DNA from: an uncultured Peptostreptococcaceae bacterium
Lineage (GTDB): Bacteria; Bacillota; Clostridia; Peptostreptococcales; Peptostreptococcaceae
NCBI GenBank assembly: GCA_947072565.1
Contig: CAMTIM010000043.1
Span: forward strand, 186,001-250,000
Length of the DNA stretch: 64,000 bases
Direction of reading: 5' to 3'
Below the pieces are notes generated by a model. It was given only the letters and a program-made list of their open reading frames with translations. It had not been told where the DNA came from and searched no databases. How positions within the stretch are numbered: position 1 is the first letter of the stretch; every line of letters starts with the position of its first letter. A program made the translations under genes and the position numbers. Of the stretch, positions 44,192-54,185 are shown piece by piece.

Positions 44192-45031
44192 TTACGTTAT
44201 AGCTGATATAACTTTATTAATGTGTAATGTAAGGTATAACAGTTCGTCTTCACTCACTATATACTCATTATTATCTTCTATAAATTGTTTTATTATACAC
44301 GAACAATCATAGGGTTTTTTATATTGTAACTTTATTATATTTATAAGTCCATTATTTTTATCTTCTATATGTTCTTTTTTTATTAATCTCTTTGCAAAGA
44401 ACTTTAGATGTGTAATTAATCTATCATAATTAAAATCATCTTCTGCAAACTCAATATTGTAATAAGATTTTATTATATCAAGTATTGAATTAACAATATT
44501 TGTCATTAAGAATGATTCACTTATGTTATCTTTATAATTTGCGTTTGCTAAGTGCATCGCTATAAATCCTGCTTCATCTATTGAAAATTGAACATCAAAT
44601 TCTTTTTTTATATATTCTATCGCCCATTTTCCAACTTCAAATTCTCTTTTATGAATTCTCTTTATTTCATATAATAAATCATTTTTTATTTCTATTTTCT
44701 CTTCATATCTCTTAAATGCAAAAGCTATATGATCTGTAAGAGAAGCGTATATATAATCATCTAAATCCGAGGATAAGTATTCTTTTGCATAGTCTATTAT
44801 ATCAGAACTTAATTTAAATATGTTTTCGTCAACTTCACTCATCAATTTAGTTATTTGCTTTTTCAATGTTTCATTTTCAGTTATAAACTTTTTTTCTACT
44901 TTGTCTTTTTCTACTTCTTGACCTACTTTTTTCTGAAATCCTATTCCACAGCCAGTGAGTACTAGTTCCTTTTTACTTTTACTATCTATAACCAATACTA
45001 CATTGTTGTTATAAATTTTTTGAATAATCAT
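44192..45031 (-). CDS. BglG/LicT/GlcT-family transcriptional antiterminator
   Basis: This 279-residue antiterminator has an RNA-binding CAT domain (about 1-58, MIIQKIYNNNVVLVIDS) and two PRDs (about 70-170 and 175-279) with PTS-phosphorylated histidines (YASLTDHIAFAF, FIAMHLANA, THLKFFAKRL, LTLHINKV). It would bind the three RAT elements found here, including the one in its own leader, and so autoregulate. It is encoded directly before crr and ptsG, which fits a GlcT-like role. Confidence 0.92.
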   Translation of the reverse strand: MIIQKIYNNNVVLVIDSKSKKELVLTGCGIGFQKKVGQEVEKDKVEKKFITENETLKKQITKLMSEVDENIFKLSSDIIDYAKEYLSSDLDDYIYASLTDHIAFAFKRYEEKIEIKNDLLYEIKRIHKREFEVGKWAIEYIKKEFDVQFSIDEAGFIAMHLANANYKDNISESFLMTNIVNSILDIIKSYYNIEFAEDDFNYDRLITHLKFFAKRLIKKEHIEDKNNGLINIIKLQYKKPYDCSCIIKQFIEDNNEYIVSEDELLYLTLHINKVISAIT

Positions 45032-45144
45032 GTCTATTTACTCACACCTTTACTTGAAATTTTATTTGTTTAATATATAAAAAATTTACTATGTTCTAGT
45101 TCATTTATACCCTTATATTAAGATATTTACCACATAAAATATAA

Positions 45145-45194
45145 AATACCTAAATTAAGATACAAAAAATAACTTATATCCTAATTTAGGTATT
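45145..45194 (-). terminator. Leader terminator of the antiterminator gene
   Basis: Perfect 13-bp outer arms (AATACCTAAATTA and complement, 45145-45157 with 45182-45194) plus inner pairing are followed on the minus strand by TTATATTTT. The upstream arm overlaps the last six bases of the RAT at 45189-45217. Confidence 0.85.
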
Positions 45195-45217
45195 GCCTGC
45201 TCTATCAGTAACAATCC
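45189..45217 (-). promoter_or_regulatory. RAT antiterminator of the antiterminator gene
   Basis: GGATTGTTACTG followed by GCAGGCAATACC is an almost textbook LicT/GlcT-type RAT. Together with the terminator it fills the middle of the 343-base gap (45032-45374) upstream of the antiterminator gene. Confidence 0.9.
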
Positions 45218-45296
45218 ATTTTTCAAATTTATTTTAAAGTAGATTTTTGTATTACCTCTTTATAGTAGATGTTTATATTACTATCTTATAGGATTA

Positions 45297-45325
45297 ATTT
45301 TATAATAATTGTATAATCCTGTCAA
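45297..45325 (-). promoter_or_regulatory. Promoter of the PTS operon
   Basis: TTGACA (45320-45325) and TAAAAT (45297-45302) are 17 bases apart on the minus strand, about 75 bases before the RAT. This is the likely main start for antiterminator-crr. Confidence 0.78.
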
Positions 45326-45374
45326 GTCTTTTGAAAACTGTTTCTTTTATGTATTTTTATACGACAAATTATTT

Positions 45375-45968
45375 TTAGTTTTCAAAAGGTGATCTAGAAT
45401 ATAATATAAAATAACCTTGTGGATGAGAACATACTGGACAATTATTTGGTGCTTCTTTTCCACTGTGTATATGGCCACAGTTTAAGCATATCCATTGTTC
45501 TTCTTCAACACTTTTAAATAACATGTTAGATTCTAGCTTTTGTGCAAAATTACCAAATCTGTCTCCATGAGTTTTTTCAATTTCTGCTATTTTTTCAAAG
45601 CTATTTGCTACTGATACAAATCCTTCTTCTTTAGCAGTATTTGCAAAACTTTTGTACACTTCTTCCCATTCTTTGTACTCATCTTGTTGAGCTGCTCTTA
45701 GCGTTTGTATTATATCATCATATATTTCTACAGGATATCCTCCATCTATATGTATAGTTTCACCTGAAAGTTCTTTCAAATGATTATAAAATACCTTTGC
45801 ATGAGCTTTTTCTTGGTCTGCTGTATAAATAAATGCTTGTTCTATTAATGCCAATTTTTTATTCTTAGCTTGAGATGCTCCAAAAGTATATCTGTTTCTT
45901 GCCTGACTTTCTCCTGCAAAAGCTCTCATTAAGTTTAATTTAGTCTTACTATCCTTTAGTGAGTTCAT
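45375..45968 (-). CDS. rbr: Rubrerythrin
   Basis: This 197-residue peroxide-reducing protein of anaerobes has an N-terminal four-helix diiron domain with the ExxH-type ligands (ESQARNRY, DQEKAHAKVF, EIEKTHGDRF). The C-terminal rubredoxin-like iron site has two CxxC pairs in WICLNCGHIHSG and NCPVCSHPQ. It protects against H2O2. It is monocistronic with GAGGAGG before the ATG. Confidence 0.95.
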   Translation of the reverse strand: MNSLKDSKTKLNLMRAFAGESQARNRYTFGASQAKNKKLALIEQAFIYTADQEKAHAKVFYNHLKELSGETIHIDGGYPVEIYDDIIQTLRAAQQDEYKEWEEVYKSFANTAKEEGFVSVANSFEKIAEIEKTHGDRFGNFAQKLESNMLFKSVEEEQWICLNCGHIHSGKEAPNNCPVCSHPQGYFILYSRSPFEN

Positions 45969-46029
45969 GTTATACCTCCTCTACAAAATTAGTTATTATT
46001 AATAATTCCCTAATATTATTAATTTATAC

Positions 46030-46056
46030 AAAAAAGAAGTCTTTCGACTTCTTTTA
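46030..46056 (-). terminator. Terminator at the end of fbp
   Basis: Arms AAAAGAAGTC and complement with a 4-base loop start at the fbp stop codon and run into TTTTTT on the minus strand. Confidence 0.8.
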
Positions 46057-48015
46057 TATTTCTTTTATAAGACCTTTTTTATATGCCATTAATAATAGTT
46101 TTAAATCTTTAACTTCTTCTTCTAGTTTCTTTCCTGCATCTGTGTCTCTTACTGTTTTTCTCTTAGCTTTATGCTCTACTATTTCTGTTGTAGATAATAT
46201 ATCACTTTCATTAACTATGGCTTCTTCTGCACAAGTAAATGGATCATGAGATACTAATTGTAAACTATATGAATTATATATCAAGGTGTATCCAGCTATA
46301 CCAGTTTTCTCTTGGTATGCTCTTGAAAATCCACCATCTATTGCTAATATTTTTCCATTTGCTTTTATAGGACTTTCTCCATTTTTACTTTCTACTGGTA
46401 CGTGTCCATTTATTATGTGTGCATCTTTACTATCTAAATTAAATTCTTTAAATATTTTTTCACACATATCTTCATCTTCTCTTTGTTTAAAATATGAATT
46501 TTTATTTTCTTTATGAGTTTCTTTTTCTCCTATAAAGTACCTCTCAAAAGTGGTCATATCATCTTTTCCAAACAACGATGAACATTTTCCATTCCAAAGA
46601 TACCACATCATATCCATTCCATATTGTTTTTGAGTACTTTTTTCTTCAAAGAAATAACCCTCTCTAGATAAAGACTCCATTTTATCCATCAATGCTCTTC
46701 CCTTATATTCACTTCCTTGTAACGTCATACTCATAAAATCATAATCTTTATTTAAAGGTATACATCCATGAATTAGTAGATTTGAGTTAGCTGTTAAATA
46801 AATACTTCCTTTAGAAAATAAAAATGAAACATGCTTTTGAAGTTTCTCACTATTTTTAAAACAAGATACTATTTTATCCATTACTATTTCTTCTTCTTTT
46901 GTAAATTTATATGGATTGCTTTTATCTATAGTTGGGAAGTTTGAATCTTTTAATTTGTAGTCTTTCCCTTTTAAATTTATAGTTTTGTCTTCATAATTTA
47001 TATTATTAAGTAATAACCTATGTTTCATGTCAAACTCTGGTCTTCTATTTATTATATCTCCTTCTAACTTAAACTGAATCACACTTATTGCTTTGTGCAT
47101 TTTAGCTATCAATGATTTTTCTTTGGTAGATACCTCTTGGTCACTTATTTTCGGTATAAAACAATTGCATGGGTCATCTTTGTAAACTTCCATTGCAAAT
47201 GTAGCTAGTGGCAATAAATTTATACCATAGATATCTTCAATGATATCTAAATTTGCATATCTAGCAGATATCCTAAGTGCATTTGCTATACATGCTTTTG
47301 ACCCAGCTGCAGCTCCCATCCATAATATATCATGGTTTCCCCATTGTATATCTACACAGTGATAGTCCATTAAGGTATCCATAACTATATCAGGTCTTGG
47401 ACCTCTATCATATATATCACCTATTATATGTAGTTTATCTACTACTAACTTTTGTATAACTTTAGATATAGCTATTATAAATTCTTTTGCTCTATCTATT
47501 TGGATTATTGTTTCTACTATACTTTTATAGTAATTTTTTTTGTGTTCTCCATCTATGTTTTCATGTAAAAGTTCTTCTATTATATATTTAAAATCATTTG
47601 GAAGTAACTTTCTCACTTTTGATCTAGTGTATTTACTAGATGCGTATTTGCATAATTCTATAAGTCTATATATATTTATTCTATAAAAGTCATCTATATT
47701 TTCTTCTTCTTTAATTATTAAGTCTAATTTTTGCTCTGGATAATAAATAAGAGTTGCTAAAGCTTTTTTTTCATTATCTCTCATAGTACTTGAAAATACT
47801 TCTTCTATTTTTCTTTTTATAACTCCTGAACCATTTTTAAGCACATGAACAAATGATTCATACTCCCCATGTATATCGCTTATAAAGTGTTCAGTTCCCT
47901 TTGGTAAATTTAATATTGCTTCTAAATTTATTATTTCAGTGCTTGCTTTTGATATACTTGGATACTGCTTTGATAGTAACTTTAGATATTTTATTTCACT
48001 TTCTACACTTTTCAT
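46054..48015 (-). CDS. fbp: Class III fructose-1,6-bisphosphatase
   Basis: This 653-residue gluconeogenic phosphatase is of the Firmicutes class III type. The metallophosphoesterase motifs [12 protein letters not shown] (about 42-53), [24 protein letters not shown] and NGHVPV are clear. Length matches Bacillus Fbp (about 670). It hydrolyses fructose 1,6-bisphosphate in the cytoplasm. The 150 bases upstream hold the nifJ terminator and a second A/T-rich hairpin (48082-48111). Confidence 0.95.
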   Translation of the reverse strand: MKSVESEIKYLKLLSKQYPSISKASTEIINLEAILNLPKGTEHFISDIHGEYESFVHVLKNGSGVIKRKIEEVFSSTMRDNEKKALATLIYYPEQKLDLIIKEEENIDDFYRINIYRLIELCKYASSKYTRSKVRKLLPNDFKYIIEELLHENIDGEHKKNYYKSIVETIIQIDRAKEFIIAISKVIQKLVVDKLHIIGDIYDRGPRPDIVMDTLMDYHCVDIQWGNHDILWMGAAAGSKACIANALRISARYANLDIIEDIYGINLLPLATFAMEVYKDDPCNCFIPKISDQEVSTKEKSLIAKMHKAISVIQFKLEGDIINRRPEFDMKHRLLLNNINYEDKTINLKGKDYKLKDSNFPTIDKSNPYKFTKEEEIVMDKIVSCFKNSEKLQKHVSFLFSKGSIYLTANSNLLIHGCIPLNKDYDFMSMTLQGSEYKGRALMDKMESLSREGYFFEEKSTQKQYGMDMMWYLWNGKCSSLFGKDDMTTFERYFIGEKETHKENKNSYFKQREDEDMCEKIFKEFNLDSKDAHIINGHVPVESKNGESPIKANGKILAIDGGFSRAYQEKTGIAGYTLIYNSYSLQLVSHDPFTCAEEAIVNESDILSTTEIVEHKAKRKTVRDTDAGKKLEEEVKDLKLLLMAYKKGLIKEI

Positions 48016-48108
48016 TTTACCCCTCCAAACTCATACTTCTTATACTCTTATTGTATCATATTTTTAAATAGTATACACTAATACACTTATATAGTATGTT
48101 ATATAAGT

Positions 48109-48145
48109 GTAAAAAAAAGGATGGACTTTTGAAAAGTCCATCCTT
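48109..48145 (-). terminator. Terminator after nifJ
   Basis: Arms AAGGATGGACTTTT and complement (14 bp, one-base centre) are followed on the minus strand by eight T. It starts 21 bases after the nifJ stop. Confidence 0.9.
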
Positions 48146-48165
48146 AATTTAACTCTATTTTAAAA

Positions 48166-51100
48166 TTAGAATTGTTCAGCTAATTTCTTGTATCCATTGT
48201 ATCTTTCAGTAGCATTTTCTTCAGCCATAGTGAATAATTCATCAGCTATGTCTGGGAATTGCTTAGCTATTGCAGCATATCTTACTTGTTTTAATAAGAA
48301 CTCTCTAAAGCTTTCAGTAGGTTCTTTAGAATCTAGAGTGAAAGGATTTTTCCCTTCAGCTTTTAGAGTTGGGTTGTATCTGTATAAATGCCAGTATCCA
48401 GCTTTAACAGCTTGCTCTATGTTTGCTTGAGCTCTTCCCATTCCTTCTTTTAATCCATGAGATATACATGGAGAGTATGCTATTATTAATGATGGTCCGT
48501 CATGCTTTTCAGCTTCTATTACAGCCTTGATTAATTGATTCTTATCTGCACCCATTCCAACTTGTGCTACATATACGTTTCCGTAAGTCATAGCCATCAT
48601 ACCTAAGTCTTTTTTCTTAGATCTCTTACCTGCTGCAGCGAATTTAGCCATTGCAGCAACTGGAGTTGCTTTAGAAGCTTGACCTCCTGTATTTGAATAG
48701 ATTTCTGTATCAAATACTAATACATTTACATTTTCTCCTGAAGCTAGTACATGGTCAAGTCCACCGTATCCGATGTCATAAGCCCATCCATCTCCTCCAA
48801 GTATCCATTGAGATCTCTTAACTAAGTAATCTCTTCTTTCATCTATTTCTTTGATTAATGCTTTTACTTCTTCACCTGAACAATCGCAAGTACCATCTAA
48901 TACTTCTATTACCTTTTGGCTTGCAACTTGTGAAGCTTCTGAATCATCCATTGCCTCTAACCAAGCAGTGAATGCTTCTTTAGCACAACCACATATATCC
49001 ATTTTTAATAATTCATTCATGTTATCAGCTATTTTGTTTCTCATTTGTTTAACAGCTAACATCATTCCGTATCCATATTCAGCATTGTCCTCAAATAATG
49101 AGTTTGCCCAAGATGGACCTTTACCTTCATGGTTAGTTGTGTATGGAGTTGTAGGAGCTGATCCTCCCCATATAGAAGAACATCCTGTAGCATTTGCTAT
49201 CATCATTCTATCTCCAAATAATTGAGTTACTAACTTGATGTATGGAGTTTCTCCACATCCTGCACAAGCACCTGAGAACTCTATAAGTGGTTGTCTAAAT
49301 TGACTTCCTTTAACTGTGTTAGGAGCAACTACATCTACTTTTGCAGATACTTTTTGTGTATCAACTGCAAACGCCCAGTTTTCTACTTCAACTTCTTGAG
49401 TATCAAGAGGTTTCATAACTAAAGCTTTTTGCTTAGCTGGACATATGTCAGCACAGTTTCCACATCCAGTACAGTCCATTGGACTTACTTGCATTCTGTA
49501 TTGTAATCCTTCTAATCCTTTACCAATAGCTTTTTTAGTATTGAAGCTTTCAGGAGCATTTTTAGCTTCTTCTTCATTTACTAATACTGGTCTTATACAT
49601 GCATGAGGACATACATAAGCACATTGGTTACATTGGATACAGTTATCTACTACCCACTCAGGAACGTCTACTGCTATACCTCTTTTTTCGTAAGCAGCTG
49701 TTCCACAAGGGAATGTTCCATCTTCTATTCCGTTAAATGCACTTACTGGTAAGCTATCACCTTCTTGTGCGTTCATTGGTCTTAATATATTTTTGATGAA
49801 TTCTGGTTCATCAGAATCTACTGCCATTTCTAATTCTTTAGCATTTGCCCATGCAGCTGGTGCATCTATTTTAACTGATGCATTCATACCTGCTTCAACA
49901 GCTTCAAAGTTCATTTTAACTACTTTTTCACCTTTTTTACCGTAAGCTTTAGTTATAGAATCTTTTAAGTGACCCATAGCTTGTTCTGTAGGTATTATTT
50001 CAGCTAATTTGAAGAATGCAGATTGCATTATCATGTTTATTCTTGTTCCAAGACCTATTTCTTTAGCTATCTTAGTAGCATTTACAGTGTAGAAGTTTAT
50101 ATCATTTTTAGCTATGAATTGCTTCATTTTAGCTGGTAAATTAGCTTCTAACTCTTCTTTGTTCCAGATAGTGTTAAGTACGAATGTACCGCCCTTTTTA
50201 AGTCCTTTTAATAAATCATATTGGTTAACATATGATTGGTTGTGACATGCTATATAATCAGCCTCATCTATTAAGTAAGTAGCTCTTATTGGAGTATCTC
50301 CAAATCTTAAGTGAGACATAGTTATACCACCAGATTTTTTAGAATCATATGCAAAGTAAGCTTGAGCATATTTATCTGTATGGTCTCCTATTATTTTTAT
50401 AGCTTGTTTGTTAGCTCCAACTGTACCGTCAGATCCTAATCCCCAGAACTTACATCTTATAGTTCCTTTAGGAGCTATTTTAACTGGCTCTGATGGAGTT
50501 AATGATGTATTAGTTACATCATCTACTATACCTAATGTAAAGTTGTTTTTAGGGTTCTCAGAAGCTAAGTTGTCAAATACAGTTTTTATTTCTGATGGAG
50601 TAACGTCTTTTGATCCTAATCCGTATCTTCCACCTATTATCATTGGTTTTTTCTCTACATCATAATATGCAGAACGTACATCTAAGTATAATGGTTCACC
50701 GATTGAACCAGGTTCTTTAGTTCTATCAAGTACACATATTCTTTGTGCAGAAGCTGGTATAGCATCTAATAAATGCTTAGTTGAGAATGGTCTAAATAAA
50801 TGAACTTTAACTAAACCAAAACTTCCACCGTTAGCATTTACGAAGTCTATTGTTTCTTCGATTGCTTCTGTAACAGATCCCATAGCTACTACTATGTTTT
50901 TAGCATCTTTTGCTCCATAGTAATCAAATAAACTATGAGGTCTTCCTGTTAACTCACTCATTTGATCCATATATTTTTCAACTATTCCTACGATATTATC
51001 ATAGTATTTGTTAGAAGCTTCTCTAGTTTGGAAGTATATATCTGGGTTTTGAGCAGTACCACGAGTAACTGGGTGGTTTGGAGATAAAGCTTTATTTCTG

Positions 51101-51708
51101 AATTCTTGAACTGCTTCCATATTTAATAAACTTGCATAATCTTCAGTTTCTAATAATTCAACTTTTTGAATTTCATGAGATGTTCTAAATCCATCAAAGA
51201 AATGTATGAAAGGTAATTTACCTTCTATAGCAGCTAAATGAGCTACTGGTGCTATATCTGCAACTTCTTGAACTGATCCAGAAGCTAATAATACACATCC
51301 AGTTTGACGAGCACTCATAACGTCTTGATGATCACCAAATATAGATAATGCTTGAGATGCAAGAGCACGAGCACTTACGTGGAATACTCCTGGAAGTAAT
51401 TCCCCTGCAACCTTGTACATGTTAGGTATCATTAATAATAAACCTTGAGATGCAGTAAATGTTGTTGTTAAAGCTCCACCTTGTAGTGAACCGTGGAATG
51501 CTCCAGCAGCACCTGCTTCTGATTGCATTTCTACAACACTAACCTTTTGTCCAAATATGTTCTTTCTTCCTTGAGCTGACCACTCATCTACTACCTCTGC
51601 CATGTTTGAAGATGGAGTTATTGGGTAGATAGCAGCTACATCTGTAAATGCATAAGCAACATGTGCTGCAGCTGTGTTTCCGTCAACTGTTTTCATAAAT
51701 TTAGCCAT
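48166..51708 (-). CDS. nifJ: Pyruvate:ferredoxin (flavodoxin) oxidoreductase
   Basis: This 1180-residue single-chain PFOR converts pyruvate and CoA to acetyl-CoA, CO2 and reduced ferredoxin, the main electron source for the hydrogenase. It opens with the TPP-type domain I (YPITPSSNMAE, about 30-40). Two ferredoxin-type clusters follow (CIQCNQCAYVCPHAC about 688-702 and CTGCGNCADICP about 745-756). The C-terminal TPP domain has GCAGCGETPY, GDGWAYDIGYGG and EIYSNTGGQ. AAGGAGG precedes the ATG. Confidence 0.97.
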   Translation of the reverse strand: MAKFMKTVDGNTAAAHVAYAFTDVAAIYPITPSSNMAEVVDEWSAQGRKNIFGQKVSVVEMQSEAGAAGAFHGSLQGGALTTTFTASQGLLLMIPNMYKVAGELLPGVFHVSARALASQALSIFGDHQDVMSARQTGCVLLASGSVQEVADIAPVAHLAAIEGKLPFIHFFDGFRTSHEIQKVELLETEDYASLLNMEAVQEFRNKALSPNHPVTRGTAQNPDIYFQTREASNKYYDNIVGIVEKYMDQMSELTGRPHSLFDYYGAKDAKNIVVAMGSVTEAIEETIDFVNANGGSFGLVKVHLFRPFSTKHLLDAIPASAQRICVLDRTKEPGSIGEPLYLDVRSAYYDVEKKPMIIGGRYGLGSKDVTPSEIKTVFDNLASENPKNNFTLGIVDDVTNTSLTPSEPVKIAPKGTIRCKFWGLGSDGTVGANKQAIKIIGDHTDKYAQAYFAYDSKKSGGITMSHLRFGDTPIRATYLIDEADYIACHNQSYVNQYDLLKGLKKGGTFVLNTIWNKEELEANLPAKMKQFIAKNDINFYTVNATKIAKEIGLGTRINMIMQSAFFKLAEIIPTEQAMGHLKDSITKAYGKKGEKVVKMNFEAVEAGMNASVKIDAPAAWANAKELEMAVDSDEPEFIKNILRPMNAQEGDSLPVSAFNGIEDGTFPCGTAAYEKRGIAVDVPEWVVDNCIQCNQCAYVCPHACIRPVLVNEEEAKNAPESFNTKKAIGKGLEGLQYRMQVSPMDCTGCGNCADICPAKQKALVMKPLDTQEVEVENWAFAVDTQKVSAKVDVVAPNTVKGSQFRQPLIEFSGACAGCGETPYIKLVTQLFGDRMMIANATGCSSIWGGSAPTTPYTTNHEGKGPSWANSLFEDNAEYGYGMMLAVKQMRNKIADNMNELLKMDICGCAKEAFTAWLEAMDDSEASQVASQKVIEVLDGTCDCSGEEVKALIKEIDERRDYLVKRSQWILGGDGWAYDIGYGGLDHVLASGENVNVLVFDTEIYSNTGGQASKATPVAAMAKFAAAGKRSKKKDLGMMAMTYGNVYVAQVGMGADKNQLIKAVIEAEKHDGPSLIIAYSPCISHGLKEGMGRAQANIEQAVKAGYWHLYRYNPTLKAEGKNPFTLDSKEPTESFREFLLKQVRYAAIAKQFPDIADELFTMAEENATERYNGYKKLAEQF

Positions 51709-52031
51709 AATTGTATCCTCCTTGTATATTACTCATATGTACTTAAATTGTTTAAACATAAGTAAATAAATATTGTTGATACAATGTACATAAAAATACA
51801 CTGTATCTTATCAATACATAAATCATTACATAATTATAAATATTACATAATAAACAAAATATTCTATACTTTGATATAAAATCCCTTCTTTTTTGTTTAT
51901 ATAAATAATATATTTAAGTATTTCGAGAAAAATTTTTATAATTTAATATTATTATCGTTGTTTTAATATCATTGCTTTATGTTATATACCCATAAAACGT
52001 CATGTTAAATCATTAAATCCAAAATTACTTA
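51709..52031. promoter_or_regulatory. nifJ leader/promoter region
   Basis: This 323-base A/T-rich gap holds the nifJ control region. An inverted repeat GATACAATGTA / TACACTGTATC (51778-51807, one mismatch, 8-base centre) lies about 70 bases before nifJ. A palindrome GTTTAAAC (51750-51757) is nearer to the start. I could not fix a promoter with confidence, and I see no terminator for deoC. Confidence 0.4.
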
Positions 52032-52703
52032 TTAATAGTCGCTTTTTCCTTCTTCACCTATTACTATTGCAATAGATGCACTCGCTCCTATTCTACTTGC
52101 TCCAGCTTCTACTATAGCTATTGCATCTTTTTCGTTTCTAACTCCACCAGAAGCTTTCACTCCTATGCTTTGTCCTACAGTTTTTCTCATAAGTTTGATA
52201 TCAGCTGGAGTTGATCCTCCAGTTCCAAATCCTGTTGAAGTTTTTACAAAATCAGTACCTGCTTTAACTGCTAATTCACATGCTTTTACCTTTTCTTCAT
52301 CAGTTAAGTAGCAAGTTTCTATTATAACTTTTACTAAAGCTTCTTTGTTAGCTGCATCTACTACTGCTTTTATGTCCTTTTCAACTAAGTCGTAGTTTTT
52401 GTCTTTTAATGCACCGATATTTATAACCATATCTACTTCATCTGCACCTTTAGCTATAGCATCTTTAGTTTCAAATGCCTTAACTTCTGAAGTGTTAGCA
52501 CCTAATGGGAATCCTATAACTGTACAAACTTTAACGTTACTTCCTTTTAGTTCATTTTTTGCAAATTCAATTTGTGTTGGATTTATGCAAACAGAGAAAA
52601 ATCCGTATTCTTTTGCTTCGCTACATATTTTTTTAACGTCCTCTTTAGTTGTGACTGCCTTTAATACTGTGTGATCTATCATATTAGCTATTTTATTATT
52701 CAT
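52032..52703 (-). CDS. deoC: Deoxyribose-phosphate aldolase
   Basis: DeoC (223 residues) splits 2-deoxyribose 5-phosphate into glyceraldehyde 3-phosphate and acetaldehyde in deoxynucleoside breakdown. The Schiff-base lysine lies in [10 protein letters not shown] (about 153), the second lysine in [11 protein letters not shown], and the N-terminal IDHTVLKA is typical. No other deo genes adjoin it. AGGAG precedes the ATG. Confidence 0.95.
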   Translation of the reverse strand: MNNKIANMIDHTVLKAVTTKEDVKKICSEAKEYGFFSVCINPTQIEFAKNELKGSNVKVCTVIGFPLGANTSEVKAFETKDAIAKGADEVDMVINIGALKDKNYDLVEKDIKAVVDAANKEALVKVIIETCYLTDEEKVKACELAVKAGTDFVKTSTGFGTGGSTPADIKLMRKTVGQSIGVKASGGVRNEKDAIAIVEAGASRIGASASIAIVIGEEGKSDY

Positions 52704-53020
52704 TTATGTATACTCCTTTTTCCTATTTAAGTTTATATTATTCCATAATATGTTATCATATTATAAAAACTATATAAACTTATTTTTTCCTAGAAAAGTT
52801 CTAACATTCATAATTTTGCTAATTATATGTTTTACTTGTTTGTAATTACATTTTTATAATAAACCTTTATTTTTACATTCACAAGTAGGCACTTTATTTA
52901 TATATAGTATACAAAAGGATACCGTATATCTTTTACTATGTATGTGACATTTATTACTTAATTAATATTTTTTTATGGTATAATTATATTTGATAATCCC
53001 ACTTAAGGAGAGATGCAAGC
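52704..53020. promoter_or_regulatory. Divergent deoC/hxlR control region
   Basis: The 317-base gap separates divergent deoC and the HxlR gene. TATAAT at about 52979-52984 with a weak ACTTAA 17 bases upstream is the candidate hxlR promoter. About 70 bases earlier, GTATAC (52907-52912) and GATACC (52918-52923) form an imperfect dyad around AAAAG, a possible operator of the autoregulated HxlR protein. Nothing else is recognised. Confidence 0.4.
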
Positions 53021-53407
53021 ATGGACAAAACTATAACTTCCCATAATAAGTGTCATATGAGTAGTCGTTGTGCTAAGTACAATACCTGCCCTATGATTTT
53101 ATTTCATAAATTAGTTTCGGGAAAATGGAAAATTTTAATATTATGGTATTTAAGTAGTGGATGCCTTAGATTTAGCGAAATTAAAAGAAAGTTACCTGAT
53201 GTTACTCAAAAGATGTTAACAAATCAATTAAGAAGTCTTGAAGAGGATGGACTAGTGCATAGAGAAATATATCCTGTTATTCCTCCTAAAGTTGAATATA
53301 GTCTTACTGAAATCGGAGAAAAAATGATTCCTTTACTTGAACAAATGTATAACTATGGAATCGAATACGGAGATGTCGTTGAAAAAGTAATTGAAAAAGT
53401 CGATTAA
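53021..53407 (+). CDS. HxlR-family redox-type transcriptional regulator
   Basis: This 128-residue winged-helix regulator has the HxlR signature KWKILILWYLSSGCLRFSEIKRKLP and MLTNQLRSLEEDGLV. Four cysteines are seen: three near the N-terminus (about 11, 17 and 23, in HNKC, SRC and NTCP) and one at 49. HxlR members with such cysteines often sense thiol stress or electrophiles (YodB, HypR), so redox sensing is plausible. The target is unknown; it is divergent from deoC and convergent with pduL. Confidence 0.9.
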   Translation: MDKTITSHNKCHMSSRCAKYNTCPMILFHKLVSGKWKILILWYLSSGCLRFSEIKRKLPDVTQKMLTNQLRSLEEDGLVHREIYPVIPPKVEYSLTEIGEKMIPLLEQMYNYGIEYGDVVEKVIEKVD

Positions 53408-53414
53408 ATACAAA

Positions 53415-53441
53415 AAAGGTATGTGAAATTCACATACCTTT
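53415..53441. terminator. Terminator between hxlR and pduL
   Basis: Perfect 13-bp arms (AAAGGTATGTGAA and complement) meet at a single base between the convergent genes, with A/T runs outside. Confidence 0.8.
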
Positions 53442-53454
53442 AATTTATATATAA

Positions 53455-54024
53455 TTATTGAGCTATTAACTCAACTTCTTGACCGTTTCTAACTCCAGCA
53501 GCGTTTCCTTCTTCAACGTCTACGTGCATTTCTAAAGCAAAGTTTGCGTTTGCTCTAACTAATACATTTTCAAATACTACAGCTCTAGGTCCGAAAGTTC
53601 TAACCTTTACTATTTGCTTGTCAGCTACTCCAAATTTAGCAGCATCATCAAGACTCATATGTATATGTCTAGAAGCAACTATAACACCTTCTGCTAATTC
53701 TACTTCTCCAGCTGGTCCTACTAATTTAACACCAGGAGTTCCTGCTATATCTCCAGATTCTTTTATTGGCGCTTTAACACCTAAAGCAAATCCGTCTGCT
53801 AAAGATATTTCAACTTGTGTATTAGGTCTTGCTGGTCCTAAAACTCTAACACCTTTTAAAGTACCTTTTGGTCCTACTAAGTCAACTTTTTCATCACAAG
53901 CAAATTGTCCTGGTTGAGATAATGGCTTGAAATGAGTTAATTGATGTCCTGCTCCGAATAAAGTCTCTATGTCAGCTTGGCTTAAGTGAACATGTCTGTT
54001 AGATAATGCTATTGGTAATTTCAT
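53455..54024 (-). CDS. pduL: PduL-type phosphotransacylase
   Basis: This 189-residue phosphate propanoyl/acetyltransferase of the PduL family interconverts acyl-CoA and acyl phosphate. The zinc-binding histidine motifs are SNRHVHLS (8-15), ASRHIHMS (about 117-124) and EMHVDVEEGNA. No microcompartment genes adjoin it and no N-terminal encapsulation peptide is evident, so it may serve as a general phosphate acetyltransferase after nifJ. Its leader has the palindrome TTGTATACAA (54049-54058). Confidence 0.92.
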   Translation of the reverse strand: MKLPIALSNRHVHLSQADIETLFGAGHQLTHFKPLSQPGQFACDEKVDLVGPKGTLKGVRVLGPARPNTQVEISLADGFALGVKAPIKESGDIAGTPGVKLVGPAGEVELAEGVIVASRHIHMSLDDAAKFGVADKQIVKVRTFGPRAVVFENVLVRANANFALEMHVDVEEGNAAGVRNGQEVELIAQ

Positions 54025-54185
54025 AATAAAATTCCTCCTAATTTAATTTTGTATACAACATACAATTATACATAATATTTGCTATTAAATCAATTTCTTT
54101 TAATAAAATTTGATTTAGCGTACCCATTTTTTTACTTTACTATCATATTTCTACTAATTTTTCAAAAATCCTCTATGTTTTTTTG

